Program-made: the position numbers and the translations under genes
Shown here: piece by piece, positions 55,818-64,000 of the stretch
Layout: every line of letters begins with the position of its first letter
Position numbering within the stretch: the first letter of the stretch is position 1
Notes under the pieces: generated by a model
The model's input: the letters and a program-made list of their open reading frames with translations, nothing else
What the model was told of the DNA's origin: nothing
The model's database searches: none
Assembly (NCBI RefSeq): GCF_024506435.1
Contig: NZ_JANIET010000001.1
Span: forward strand, 1,550,001 to 1,614,000
Direction of reading: 5' to 3'
From: Pantoea trifolii
Lineage (GTDB): Bacteria > Pseudomonadota > Gammaproteobacteria > Enterobacterales > Enterobacteriaceae
DNA length: 64,000 nt

Positions 55818-56283
55818 TTTTCTGCCGGTTCATGCTTATCTGCCGCATCGCGCGCCGATGCTGCTGCTGGATCGCGTCATCCAGGTGACGGACGACAGCG
55901 TGATCTGCGAAGTCAGTATCAACGCGACAGGCGTGCTGGCCCCTTTTCTCACCGCACAGGGCGATTTACCGGCGTGGTACGGCGTGGAGATCATGGCGCA
56001 GACCGTTGGCGTCTGGTCGGGCTTTCATGCGCGTCAGCGCGGCGACAGTGAGATTCGTCCCGGCATGCTGCTTGGCGGACGCGGTTATCGTGCCAGCAGC
56101 GCCGCTTTCGCCGCCAACAGCACGCTGCGCGTCGAAATGCGTCTGCTGATGCGTGACGACCGCTTGGGCAGCTTCGAAGGGGAGATCCGCTGCGGCGAGG
56201 CGATCATCGCCAGCGGGCGGCTGAATACCTATCAGCCCAATGAACACGAGTTAATTCAATTGCAACAAGGAGTTCAGCCATGA
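55810..56283 (+). CDS. apeP: aryl polyene 3-hydroxyacyl-ACP dehydratase (second subunit)
   Basis: This is a 157-residue hot-dog dehydratase-like protein. The N-terminal YLPHRAPMLLLDRVIQVTDD contains the family His, and LPAWYGVEIMAQTVGVWSGF corresponds to the helix with the acidic residue. It acts with ApeI in the characterised pathway. It overlaps apeO and apeQ. Confidence 0.87.
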   Translation: MSDFLPVHAYLPHRAPMLLLDRVIQVTDDSVICEVSINATGVLAPFLTAQGDLPAWYGVEIMAQTVGVWSGFHARQRGDSEIRPGMLLGGRGYRASSAAFAANSTLRVEMRLLMRDDRLGSFEGEIRCGEAIIASGRLNTYQPNEHELIQLQQGVQP

Positions 56284-57011
56284 CACGCAGCGTTTTAGTG
56301 ACCGGCGCAAGTAAAGGTATTGGCCGCGCCATCGCATTGCGTCTGGCGCAGGATGGCTTTGAGATTGTGGTGCATTATCACCGCGACAGCGCCGGAGCAG
56401 CGCAGACGCTGGCAGAGATGGTGGCGGCGGGCGGATGTGGGCGCACCTTGCAGTTTGACGTGGCGCAGCGCGATGCCACACGCAACGCACTCGAACAGGA
56501 CATTGCTGCGCACGGCGCCTATTACGGCGTAGTGAGCAATGCGGGCATCACGCGCGATGCGGCGTTTCCGGCGCTCACCGATGATGAGTGGGACAGCGTG
56601 ATCCACACCAATCTCGACAGCTTCTACAACGTGATTCATCCGTGCGTGATGCCGATGATTGGCCTGCGCAAGGGCGGACGCATTATTACGCTCTCTTCGG
56701 TATCGGGGATCATGGGCAATCGCGGCCAGGTCAACTACAGTGCGGCCAAAGCCGGTATTATCGGTGCCACCAAAGCGCTGGCGATTGAGCTGGCGAAACG
56801 CAAAATTACCGTGAACTGCATCGCCCCTGGCTTAATTGATACCGGCATGACCGATCTTGAGCCGCTGGTGATTGATGAAGCAATGAAGCTGATTCCGATG
56901 AAGCGCATGGGCGCGGCAGATGAAGTCGCCGGACTGGCCAGCTACTTAATGTCGGACATCGCGGGCTACGTCACACGTCAGGTGATTTCAATCAATGGAG
57001 GTATGCTGTGA
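56280..57011 (+). CDS. apeQ: aryl polyene 3-oxoacyl-ACP reductase
   Basis: This is a 243-residue FabG-like short-chain dehydrogenase. The NADPH loop is LVTGASKGIGRAIALRL, the NAG motif is VSNAGITRD, and the active site is S in LSSVSGIMGNRGQ with Y153 and K157 (YSAAK). It reduces the 3-oxoacyl-ACP in each extension cycle. It overlaps both neighbours by 4 bp. Confidence 0.92.
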   Translation: MTRSVLVTGASKGIGRAIALRLAQDGFEIVVHYHRDSAGAAQTLAEMVAAGGCGRTLQFDVAQRDATRNALEQDIAAHGAYYGVVSNAGITRDAAFPALTDDEWDSVIHTNLDSFYNVIHPCVMPMIGLRKGGRIITLSSVSGIMGNRGQVNYSAAKAGIIGATKALAIELAKRKITVNCIAPGLIDTGMTDLEPLVIDEAMKLIPMKRMGAADEVAGLASYLMSDIAGYVTRQVISINGGML

Positions 57012-58243
57012 TTCAGCGTGTAGTGGTAACCGGCATGGGCGGCGTGACCGCTTTTGGTGAGAGCTGGAGCGCGGTGGCTGAGCGGATCAAACAGGGCAAA
57101 AATGCGGTGCGTCATATGCCGGAATGGCAGGTTTACGACGGCTTGCACACGCTGCTCGGCGCGCCGGTGGACGACTTCACGCCGCCCGCGCATTACACGC
57201 GCAAACGCATTCGCTCGATGGGGCGCGTTTCACTGATGGCGACGCGCGCCACGGAACTCGCGCTGGAGCAGGCCGGTTTGATCGACCATCCGGTGCTGAC
57301 CAATGGTGAAACCGGCATTGCTTATGGTTCCTCAACCGGCAGCACCGGCCCGGTGAGTGAGTTCGCCACCATGCTGACGGAAAAGCACACCAACAACATC
57401 ACCGGCACCACTTACGTGCAGATGATGCCGCACACCACTGCCGTGAATGCGGGCCTGTTCTTCGGCCTGCGCGGCCGGGTGATTCCGACGTCCAGCGCCT
57501 GTACGTCGGGCAGCCAGGCGATTGGGTATGCGTGGGAAGCGATTCGCCACGGTTATCAAACCGTGATGGTGGCGGGTGGCGCGGAAGAGTTGTGTCCATC
57601 CGAAGCAGCGGTGTTCGATACGCTGTTCGCCACCAGCCAGCGCAACGACGCGCCGCACACCTCGCCCGCACCGTTTGACCAGCAGCGCGATGGTTTAGTG
57701 ATTGGCGAAGGCGCGGGCACTTTGATTCTCGAATCGCTGGAACATGCGCAGGCGCGCGGTGCCACCATTTATGCGGAGCTGGTAGGTTTTCACACCAACT
57801 GCGACGCCGCGCATATCACTCAGCCGCAGCGTGAAACCATGCAGATTTGTATCGAGCGTGCGCTGAGAACCGCCGGTGTCACGGCGGAACAGATCGGCTA
57901 TATCAACGCCCACGGCACCGCCACCGACCGCGGCGATATCGCCGAAAGCCAAGCCACCGCGGCGATTTATGGCAACAGCACGCCAATCTCTTCGCTGAAA
58001 AGCTACTTTGGTCATACGCTGGGCGCGTGCGGGGCGCTGGAAGCCTGGATGAGCATTGAGATGATGCGCGAAGGCTGGTTTGCGCCGACGCTGAATCTGT
58101 CGCAACCGGCAGCGGAATGCGGTGAACTTGATTACATCATCGGCGAAGCACGTCAGATTGAGACGGATTACATTCAATCTAATAATTTTGCGTTTGGCGG
58201 TATTAATACTTCGCTGGTGTTTAAACGCTGGCGCGATGGCTGA
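57008..58243 (+). CDS. apeR: aryl polyene 3-oxoacyl-ACP synthase (second ketosynthase)
   Basis: This is a 411-residue FabF-type ketosynthase with C165 (SSACTSGSQ), H302 (NAHGTATDRGD) and H336 (FGHTLGACGALE). In studied systems ApeR is a homodimeric ketosynthase that may start the chain. It begins at GTG overlapping the reductase stop and is the last gene of the 13.4-kb operon. Confidence 0.92.
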   Translation: MIQRVVVTGMGGVTAFGESWSAVAERIKQGKNAVRHMPEWQVYDGLHTLLGAPVDDFTPPAHYTRKRIRSMGRVSLMATRATELALEQAGLIDHPVLTNGETGIAYGSSTGSTGPVSEFATMLTEKHTNNITGTTYVQMMPHTTAVNAGLFFGLRGRVIPTSSACTSGSQAIGYAWEAIRHGYQTVMVAGGAEELCPSEAAVFDTLFATSQRNDAPHTSPAPFDQQRDGLVIGEGAGTLILESLEHAQARGATIYAELVGFHTNCDAAHITQPQRETMQICIERALRTAGVTAEQIGYINAHGTATDRGDIAESQATAAIYGNSTPISSLKSYFGHTLGACGALEAWMSIEMMREGWFAPTLNLSQPAAECGELDYIIGEARQIETDYIQSNNFAFGGINTSLVFKRWRDG

Positions 58244-58249
58244 TAGCAG

Positions 58250-58635
58250 GTCGCTATGAATGGCGCTTGTTAGTTAAGTCCGCGACGAGCGCATGCCGGA
58301 TGCGCTTTTGGTCCGGCGGTCCTCGCGCCGCTTACGCGGTACCTTCACTTCGCTCGTTTGCCTGACGGACCGGCGGAGACGGGACTTCCTTGTCCCGGCT
58401 CCGCCTTTCGCCCGCGTCCTGCGGGCTCTCCTGGCTTCCTCGCTTCGTTCAGCGCTGCGGATTGCCTAACCAAAAGCGCACCTGGCCTGCTCGTAAGCTT
58501 CGGTACATGTTGTTGAAAAGGGCACAGTTGCCCGTGACGCAGCAGACGTGTCAGAACCCGCTACCTATTCAAAGCAAACCCCTTTCTTCAGTGATAAGCA
58601 TTGGTCGCCATGAATGGCGACCCTACAAGACCGCT
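58250..58635. repeat. intergenic mosaic repeat, copy 2 (module B, then inverted module A)
   Basis: There is no gene between apeR and the TonB receptor. Module B (about 58310-58470) has GGTCCTCGCGCCGCTTACGC, GACGGACCG and TCAGCGCTGCGGAT in the same orientation as at 24.09-24.25 kb. Module A (about 58535-58630) has CCCGTGACGCAGCAG and GGTCGCCATGAATGGCGACC in the opposite orientation to that at 24.0-24.09 kb. Several GC-rich hairpins are present. Confidence 0.7.
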
Positions 58636-58729
58636 CAGGCGACTTGTTGCACCACCTCTCCATAATGTGAACGCAGAAAGTAGGATTTTTCTTGCTTTCG
58701 GGCAACGACTGCGCATAATCGCAAACCGC

Positions 58730-58748
58730 AATAATAATGATTATCACT
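58730..58748. promoter_or_regulatory. Fur box of the TonB receptor gene
   Basis: The A/T-rich sequence AATAATAATGATTATCAC contains GATAAT-type hexamers in both orientations, as in the Fur consensus. It lies 22 bp upstream of the receptor start, which suggests iron repression. Confidence 0.75.
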
Positions 58749-58769
58749 TCGTTTGCATTAGGGGATCCC

Positions 58770-60971
58770 ATGCGCGCTATGCCTTTCAATCCCGGACTGA
58801 AACCGACGCTGTTGGCCGTAATGGTCAGCGCCGGTTGTTTGCCAGTGATGGCTGCTACCACCAACACCACAACTCAAACCAACGCGAAAAACGAGCAGCA
58901 GACGCTGACCGTGACCGCGACACCCCAAACCGATTTCAAACCCGGCGGCGACGATCTGGTACCGGCGTTCCTTGATGGTCAGGTTGCACACGGCGGCCGT
59001 CTTGGCATGCTGGGTGAGCAAAACGCCATGGACGTGCCGTTCAACGTCATCGGTTTTACCTCGAAAATGATTCAGGACCAGCAGGCGCAAACCATCGGTG
59101 ATGTGGTGCGCAACGATGCTGGCGTGCAGAATCTGAAAGGCTACGGCAACTTTGCCGAGAGCTATCGCATTCGTGGCTTCAAGCTGGACGGCGATGCCAT
59201 GACCTACGGCGGCCTGGCCGGTATCGTGCCGCGTCAGGTGATGGATGCCTCCCTGATTGATCGCGTAGAAATTTTCAAAGGTGCTAACGCCTTGCTGAAC
59301 GGTTCGGCGGAGAGCGGCGTCGGCGGCATGATTAACCTCGAGCCGAAGCACGCTGATGACACGCCGCTGACGCGCATCGGCGTGGATTACACGTCAGGTT
59401 CACAAGTGGGCGGTACCGCCGATATTGGCCGTCGTTTTGGCGACAATAACCAGTTTGGCGTGCGTCTGAATGCGGTTCACCGCGAAGGCGGCACGGAGGT
59501 GAATGGTGAAAAGAAACGCACCACCGCTGCGTCACTCGGCCTGGATTATCGTGGCGATCGTCTGCGTACGTCGCTCGACGTCGGCTACCAGAAAAAGACC
59601 TTCCACGATGCGCGTAACGGCATCAACATCAGCGGCATCGATTTCATTCCTGATGTGCCGTCCAACTCGAAAAACTACAGCCAGAATTGGGTGTTCAGCG
59701 ATATCGAGTCGGAGTTTGGTCTGGCGAAAGCCGAATACGATCTGACCGATCAGTGGACTGCCTATGCAGGCCTCGGCGCACAGCACACCCATGAAGTGGG
59801 CAACTACGGCATTCCAAAGATCCTCGATAGCGCCGGCAACGCCACCATTGGCCGCTTCCGTACCAATCGTGTGCAGGACAACATGAGCGGCATGGTTGGC
59901 CTGCGTGGTGATTTCACCACCGGTCCGGTGACGCATAAAGTGAACTTCGGCTATTCGGCGATGACCGCGAATGCGAAAAACAGCTATCGCATGTCGTCGG
60001 GTAACGATGCCAATGTGAACATTTATAACCCGCAGGATGTGGCCGAACCGGATAGCATGTTTGCCGGTGGCGCTAAGTTCAGCGATCCACTCACCACGTA
60101 TCGTTCTCGTTCACAGGGCTACCTGCTGAGCGATACGCTGGGCTTCTTCGATGACACCTTGCTGGCAACCGTTGGCGCGCGTCATCAGAAAGTGGTGGTG
60201 CGTAACTACGGTTATGACGGCGCTGAAGATACCGCGACACGTTTCGACAGCAGCCGCTGGTTGCCAGCGTACGGTTTGCTGTATAAAGCCACGCAGAATA
60301 TCTCGCTGTATGCCAACCATACCGAATCGCTGACGCCGGGCACCGCCGCGCCGTTTACCGCCACCAACTACGGTAGTGTGACTGGCATCGTGCATGCGAA
60401 GCAGAACGAAGTGGGTGTCAAAGCGGACTTTGGTCGCGTTGGCGGATCGCTGGCGCTGTTTGAAATCAAACAGCCGGTTGGTGTGCTGAACAATTCGGTT
60501 TACCAACTGAATGGCGAGCAGCGTAACCGTGGCGTGGAGCTGAATGTATTCGGTGAGCCGGTGCTGGGCCTGCGTCTCAACAGCAGCGCCACCTGGATCG
60601 ATCCGGATATGACCAAAACCGGTGACAGCGATCAGAATGGTAAAAACGCCATTGGCGTACCGCGCTTCACTGCGGCGCTGGGTGCGGAGTATGACATCAA
60701 GCCGGTGGACGGTTTGACTGCCACAGCATTACTGAACTACACCGGTTCGCAATACGCCGACCTGGCAAACAACATGAAGCTGGATGATTACACCACGCTG
60801 GATTTAGGGCTGCGTTACCGCATGAAGGTTAACCAGAACGATATGGTGTGGCGCGTGGGGGTTGATAACGTCACCAATGAGAAATATTGGGCCAACGTCG
60901 ATGACAGCGGCACCTATTTGTCTCAGGGTGAACCGCGCACGGTGAAGGTTTCACTGAGCTACGATTTCTAA
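58770..60971 (+). CDS. TonB-dependent siderophore receptor
   Basis: This is a 733-residue outer membrane receptor of the ferrichrome/catecholate siderophore type. A signal peptide covers about residues 1-29 (MVSAGCLPVMAA end), a TonB-box-like stretch (QQTLTVTA) follows, then a plug domain (DVPFNVIGFTSKMIQDQQAQ, NFAESYRIRGFKLDGD, RVEIFKGANALLNGSAESGV). A 22-strand barrel ends in VSLSYDF with the terminal Phe. AGGGG precedes the ATG. The siderophore cannot be named from sequence. A Fur box and a terminator delimit it as a single gene. Confidence 0.92.
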   Translation: MRAMPFNPGLKPTLLAVMVSAGCLPVMAATTNTTTQTNAKNEQQTLTVTATPQTDFKPGGDDLVPAFLDGQVAHGGRLGMLGEQNAMDVPFNVIGFTSKMIQDQQAQTIGDVVRNDAGVQNLKGYGNFAESYRIRGFKLDGDAMTYGGLAGIVPRQVMDASLIDRVEIFKGANALLNGSAESGVGGMINLEPKHADDTPLTRIGVDYTSGSQVGGTADIGRRFGDNNQFGVRLNAVHREGGTEVNGEKKRTTAASLGLDYRGDRLRTSLDVGYQKKTFHDARNGINISGIDFIPDVPSNSKNYSQNWVFSDIESEFGLAKAEYDLTDQWTAYAGLGAQHTHEVGNYGIPKILDSAGNATIGRFRTNRVQDNMSGMVGLRGDFTTGPVTHKVNFGYSAMTANAKNSYRMSSGNDANVNIYNPQDVAEPDSMFAGGAKFSDPLTTYRSRSQGYLLSDTLGFFDDTLLATVGARHQKVVVRNYGYDGAEDTATRFDSSRWLPAYGLLYKATQNISLYANHTESLTPGTAAPFTATNYGSVTGIVHAKQNEVGVKADFGRVGGSLALFEIKQPVGVLNNSVYQLNGEQRNRGVELNVFGEPVLGLRLNSSATWIDPDMTKTGDSDQNGKNAIGVPRFTAALGAEYDIKPVDGLTATALLNYTGSQYADLANNMKLDDYTTLDLGLRYRMKVNQNDMVWRVGVDNVTNEKYWANVDDSGTYLSQGEPRTVKVSLSYDF

Positions 60972-60980
60972 TCTTTTCTT

Positions 60981-61010
60981 CACGGGGCGCTTGCGCCCCG
61001 TTATTTTCTC
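60981..61010 (+). terminator. terminator of the TonB receptor gene
   Basis: ACGGGGCGC, TT loop, GCGCCCCGT followed by TATTTTCT. It lies 10 bp after the receptor stop. Confidence 0.85.
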
Positions 61011-61100
61011 CGCCAGAAATAATCCTGTAACTTTAAGCACATTGCATTACACTCTGTGCGGCAATCCTGCGCGAAAACTCGCCTTTATTTTTGAGTCATC

Positions 61101-61244
61101 ATGAGTTCACCTGCACCACCAGACGACCACGACGAACCTTATCGGCAGCCGCTCGACGACGCGCTCTTCGCTATTGTGGTACTTGCAGTCACTTCGGTTA
61201 CGCTTATAATCTTCGTCCTGATGATTACGCTGTGGATGAGTTAA
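61101..61244 (+). CDS. small single-helix membrane protein 1
   Basis: This is a 47-residue frame with an acidic, Pro-rich N-terminus (SSPAPPDDHDEPYRQPLDDA) and one strong hydrophobic helix (ALFAIVVLAVTSVTLIIFVL) at the C-terminus. The ribosome site is weak. I know no function. A second small membrane protein follows 39 bp later, so the pair may be an operon. Confidence 0.6.
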   Translation: MSSPAPPDDHDEPYRQPLDDALFAIVVLAVTSVTLIIFVLMITLWMS

Positions 61245-61283
61245 GGTCAGCACCGGGAAAAGGAAGCCTGCAAGGAGATGTCG

Positions 61284-61457
61284 ATGGAATCCAGAGATGA
61301 CAAACTGATCGCCATAATTGGTCTGCTCTCCGCCTGTTTAATTGGCGTGGTGTTTCTCTTCACTATGACGTGGCTCACCGACGTGCGTCACCCCGCTGAT
61401 CCTTCACTTGATGTGCAAACCTGTCCGCAAAAACCTGCCACCACGCAACAGTCTTAG
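61284..61457 (+). CDS. small single-helix membrane protein 2
   Basis: This 57-residue protein has AAGGAG at ideal spacing before the ATG at 61284. A short polar start (MESRDDK) is followed by one membrane helix (LIAIIGLLSACLIGVVFLFT) and a polar tail with a single Cys. The function is unknown. The stop overlaps the converging glycosidase-like gene by 4 bp. The strong ribosome site makes this the better supported of the pair. Confidence 0.68.
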   Translation: MESRDDKLIAIIGLLSACLIGVVFLFTMTWLTDVRHPADPSLDVQTCPQKPATTQQS

Positions 61458-62602
61458 CTGTTTGTCTGCCAGTTCTGCCACTTAATTTGTTGACTGCGCA
61501 ACTCCAGCGCCAGCGCCTCATGCAAGGTGCGATTGCCATTGGGATCGCCAAGGCCAAACAGCGCGCCCGGTGAACGCCGATCGTCGGCCCAGGCCGGATA
61601 CTCCACCACCGGATAGAGCGAAATGCCTTCCAGCGCCACACCGTGATCCAGCGCCAGACGCGCTTCTTCACTAATCTGCCGCAGCCAGGGCGCACGCGCC
61701 TGACCTTCAGCGCCGGTTTCGGCCAGAATCATTGGGCGCTGATAGCGTTGCCAGCACTGCATTAACAAACGGTGCAGCGGTTGACGCGTCGGATGGTCAT
61801 GCGGAATGGTTTCGCCTGAGAAAAACCAGTGATTGTCGGGATAGTAATTGAGACCCAGAATATCGAGGAAATCCGCGCGGCCACCCAGTTCCGGCGCATC
61901 GCGTCCGCCAATCCAATCCCAGGCTTCAAACTGCGCCTGATGCTGCGCGTCGGCGTAGGGTTTGCTGTCGGGATTATCGGGATCGGTCGCCACTTGTACC
62001 AGCGGATCGGTCAGCACAAAGCGAGCATCGGGATAAACCTCACGAATGGCGTGCATTGCCGCTAGCGAGGCGCGCACTAATTGGCGCTTCAGCTCGCGAC
62101 CGCGATCGCTGGCGTAAGGATCGAGCCAGGAAACGTCCGCGCCGGCCCACGACCAGAATGAGATCTGATTAATTGGCGTGAAAAAGGGCTTTTCGATGCC
62201 TTCATCGCGCATCAGTTGCGCCATCGCGCGGGCGAAGCGTTCAAAGTGATCGACAAAGCTGGCTTTCCAGATATCCAGGTGATCGGGATAGCCAAAGTGC
62301 GCCAGCTCCCAGATAATCTGCATGTCTTGACGCGCTGCGGCATGCATCATCGGCATAAAGGTGCGCCAGTCATATACGTTGGGCACGGATTCAATTAAAT
62401 GCCAGCGCGCGCCATCGCGCGCGGTGTGCAAACCTTCTTGCGCCAGCGCGGCATAATCTTTCTCCAGCAGCATGTCGTGGCCGCTGCTGATCACCATATC
62501 GAGCCGACGTCCGCCTGCGCGACAGGCGGTTGAGCAGGGAAAACTGCCCTGAAAGAAACTGCGGAACAGCTGAGGGTGATGGCGCAGGGATTGCTGGGTC
62601 AT
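61454..62602 (-). CDS. glycoside hydrolase family 1-like TIM-barrel protein
   Basis: This is a 382-residue (beta/alpha)8-type protein related to beta-glucosidases of clan GH-A. The helix-strand pattern is clear: GLHTARDGARWHLIESVPNV, IIWELAHFGYPDHLDIW, LNYYPDNHWF, EGISLYPVVEYPAW. The presumed nucleophile is E295 in ILAETGAEG. The position of the usual Asn-Glu acid/base pair reads N145-Q146 (PINQISFWSW). Enzymatic activity is therefore uncertain. It is a single gene divergent from clsC and convergent with the small membrane proteins. Confidence 0.75.
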   Translation of the reverse strand: MTQQSLRHHPQLFRSFFQGSFPCSTACRAGGRRLDMVISSGHDMLLEKDYAALAQEGLHTARDGARWHLIESVPNVYDWRTFMPMMHAAARQDMQIIWELAHFGYPDHLDIWKASFVDHFERFARAMAQLMRDEGIEKPFFTPINQISFWSWAGADVSWLDPYASDRGRELKRQLVRASLAAMHAIREVYPDARFVLTDPLVQVATDPDNPDSKPYADAQHQAQFEAWDWIGGRDAPELGGRADFLDILGLNYYPDNHWFFSGETIPHDHPTRQPLHRLLMQCWQRYQRPMILAETGAEGQARAPWLRQISEEARLALDHGVALEGISLYPVVEYPAWADDRRSPGALFGLGDPNGNRTLHEALALELRSQQIKWQNWQTNS

Positions 62603-62762
62603 AATCCTCTCCTCACGGTGAACGCCGGATGCAGAATGCAGAACGCCTGGCTAAGTCTAGACTAAATTGACGGTGCGCCATTGGGCAGAAAAGGACGCCT
62701 CCGATTGCTTGTTAGCGCATTGATACCAACAATAATAGGTCCACAGCTTTCAGGGATTCACT

Positions 62763-64000
62763 ATGAGTGAAGCAGCAACTTCTTTGCCGCCTGAGGAACA
62801 TTCGGGCAACGGGCTGAAACCGAGTGTTGAGGCGCGTTGTGCGCGGCATCCGGGCATGAGCGGCATTCATCCGCTTAATGATGGATTGGATGCTTTTGCT
62901 GCGCGCTATCAGATGATGAGCATGGCGCAGCACACCATTGATGTGCAGTACTACATTTGGCACAACGACATGTCTGGTCGCTTGCTGTTTAGCGCGCTGC
63001 TGGATGCCGCCGAGCGCGGAGTGAAAGTGCGACTGCTGCTGGATGACAACAACACGCCGGGTTTGGATGAAACGCTGGCGGAACTCGATCGTCACGTCAA
63101 TATCGCCGTGCGCTTGTTCAATCCGTTCTCGTTCCGCACGTTGCGCGCGCTCGGTTATCTCACCGATTTTTCCCGCCTCAATCGACGTATGCACAATAAA
63201 AGTTTGACGGTGGATGGCGCGGCGACGCTGGTGGGCGGGCGCAATATCGGCGACGAATATTTTGGTACCGGCAATGAGCCGCTGTTTACCGATCTCGATG
63301 TGCTGGCGATTGGGCCGGTGGTCGACGAAGTGACGCAGGATTTCGAACGCTACTGGCGCAGTAAAGCCGTTTCGCCGCTGCGCAAGGTGGTTGATGTGAG
63401 CGGCGATGCGCATCAGGCGGTGCGCTTGCCGCCGGAGTGGCAGCAGAGTGAAGCGGTGGAGCGCTATCTGGCACGGCTGGAGCATTCGTCGTTTATCAGT
63501 CAGATGGAGCAGGGCGAGCTGGAGATCACGTGGGCGGAATCGCGTCTGCTGAGCGACGATCCGCGTAAAGGGCTCGGCAAAGCAAAACGCCGCAGTTTAC
63601 TGCCGCAGCGTATGCTGGAGGTGATTGGTACGCCGCAGCAGCAGTTCGATATTATCTCGGCCTATTTTGTCCCGACGCGTGCTGGCGTGGCGCAACTGCT
63701 GGCGTTGAAGCGGCGCGGGGTGAAGATTGCGATACTCACCAATTCACTGGCGGCGAATGACGTTACGGTGGTACACGCCGGTTATGCGCGCTGGCGGAAA
63801 AAACTGCTGCGCCACGGTATCGCGTTGTATGAACTGAAGCCGCAGGATAATCCGCAGAGTGCGCCACACGATCGCGGCATCACCGGTAATTCGGGTTCCA
63901 GTTTGCATGCCAAAACCTTCACCGTGGACAATCGCAAAGTGTTTATCGGCTCGTTCAATTTCGATCCGCGCTCCGCCATGCTGAACACCGAAATGGGGTT
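62763..64000 (+). CDS. clsC: cardiolipin synthase C (3' end beyond the window)
   Basis: ClsC makes cardiolipin from phosphatidylglycerol and phosphatidylethanolamine. The visible 412 codons show two phospholipase D HKD motifs: HNKSLTVDG in RRMHNKSLTVDGAATLVGGR, and HAKTFTVDN in SLHAKTFTVDNRKVFIGS. The sequence is closely colinear with E. coli ClsC (YmdC). The start has AGGGA upstream. The frame is open at the window end; about 60-70 residues are expected to be missing by comparison with E. coli. In E. coli it is paired with ymdB, which is not adjacent here. Confidence 0.92.
   Translation, partial: MSEAATSLPPEEHSGNGLKPSVEARCARHPGMSGIHPLNDGLDAFAARYQMMSMAQHTIDVQYYIWHNDMSGRLLFSALLDAAERGVKVRLLLDDNNTPGLDETLAELDRHVNIAVRLFNPFSFRTLRALGYLTDFSRLNRRMHNKSLTVDGAATLVGGRNIGDEYFGTGNEPLFTDLDVLAIGPVVDEVTQDFERYWRSKAVSPLRKVVDVSGDAHQAVRLPPEWQQSEAVERYLARLEHSSFISQMEQGELEITWAESRLLSDDPRKGLGKAKRRSLLPQRMLEVIGTPQQQFDIISAYFVPTRAGVAQLLALKRRGVKIAILTNSLAANDVTVVHAGYARWRKKLLRHGIALYELKPQDNPQSAPHDRGITGNSGSSLHAKTFTVDNRKVFIGSFNFDPRSAMLNTEMG

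Overview
The window is a chromosomal segment of an enterobacterium, most likely Erwiniaceae (Pantoea or Erwinia type). The backbone gene order is that of Escherichia coli, but two E. coli regions that lie far apart are joined here. The sdiA gene is followed by a LuxI-type synthase, a trait of the Pantoea/Erwinia lineage. Genus is inferred from gene content only.

Layout. 1-16 kb is conserved core: sulA with a LexA box, sxy, yccS-yccF, helD, mgsA, csgI (yccT), yccU, hspQ, rlmI, acyP, tusE, yccA, two tandem tRNA-Ser(UGA), agp with an unusual Ala/Lys-rich tail, an aldehyde dehydrogenase, yccJ, wrbA and the very small ymdF. An EamA transporter follows. 17-23 kb is the pyrimidine-degradation locus rutG-F-D-C-B-A, which lacks rutE, divergent from rutR. 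The 300 bp between rutA and rutR carry a sigma-54 promoter, two NtrC-like sites and a RutR-like operator. 23-28 kb is a junction with a YdjM-like membrane hydrolase, cycA, an extensin-like protein, a DUF4396-type membrane protein and intergenic repeats. 28-34 kb is the sdiA-uvrY-uvrC-pgsA-tRNA(Gly,Cys,Leu) backbone with a luxI homologue and a 20-bp lux-box-like palindrome after sdiA.

34.2-36.9 kb is an AT-rich accessory islet next to tRNA-Leu: an orphan HsdR-N-like nuclease, a small lipoprotein and an unrecognised membrane protein. A SulP transporter and an AriR/YmgB-family gene follow; the latter has a MerR-type promoter and a terminator-like hairpin upstream. 39.4-44.0 kb is a MarR-regulated tripartite efflux operon.

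44.8-58.2 kb is one tightly packed 16-gene operon matching the aryl polyene pigment pathway in apeC-to-apeR order: two ACPs, ketosynthase plus chain-length factor, second ketosynthase, ketoreductase, two dehydratases, aryl/acyl ligase, thioesterase, acyltransferases, LolA-like and MMPL export proteins. No methyltransferase gene is present. The rest holds a Fur-box-linked TonB siderophore receptor, two tiny single-helix membrane proteins, a glycoside-hydrolase-like TIM barrel with Gln at the presumed acid/base position, and the start of clsC, cut by the window end.

Together the genes describe a plant- or environment-associated cell with SOS and stress core functions, nitrogen scavenging from uracil, acyl-homoserine lactone signalling feeding the UvrY/Csr branch, drug efflux, a membrane-anchored antioxidant pigment and siderophore uptake.
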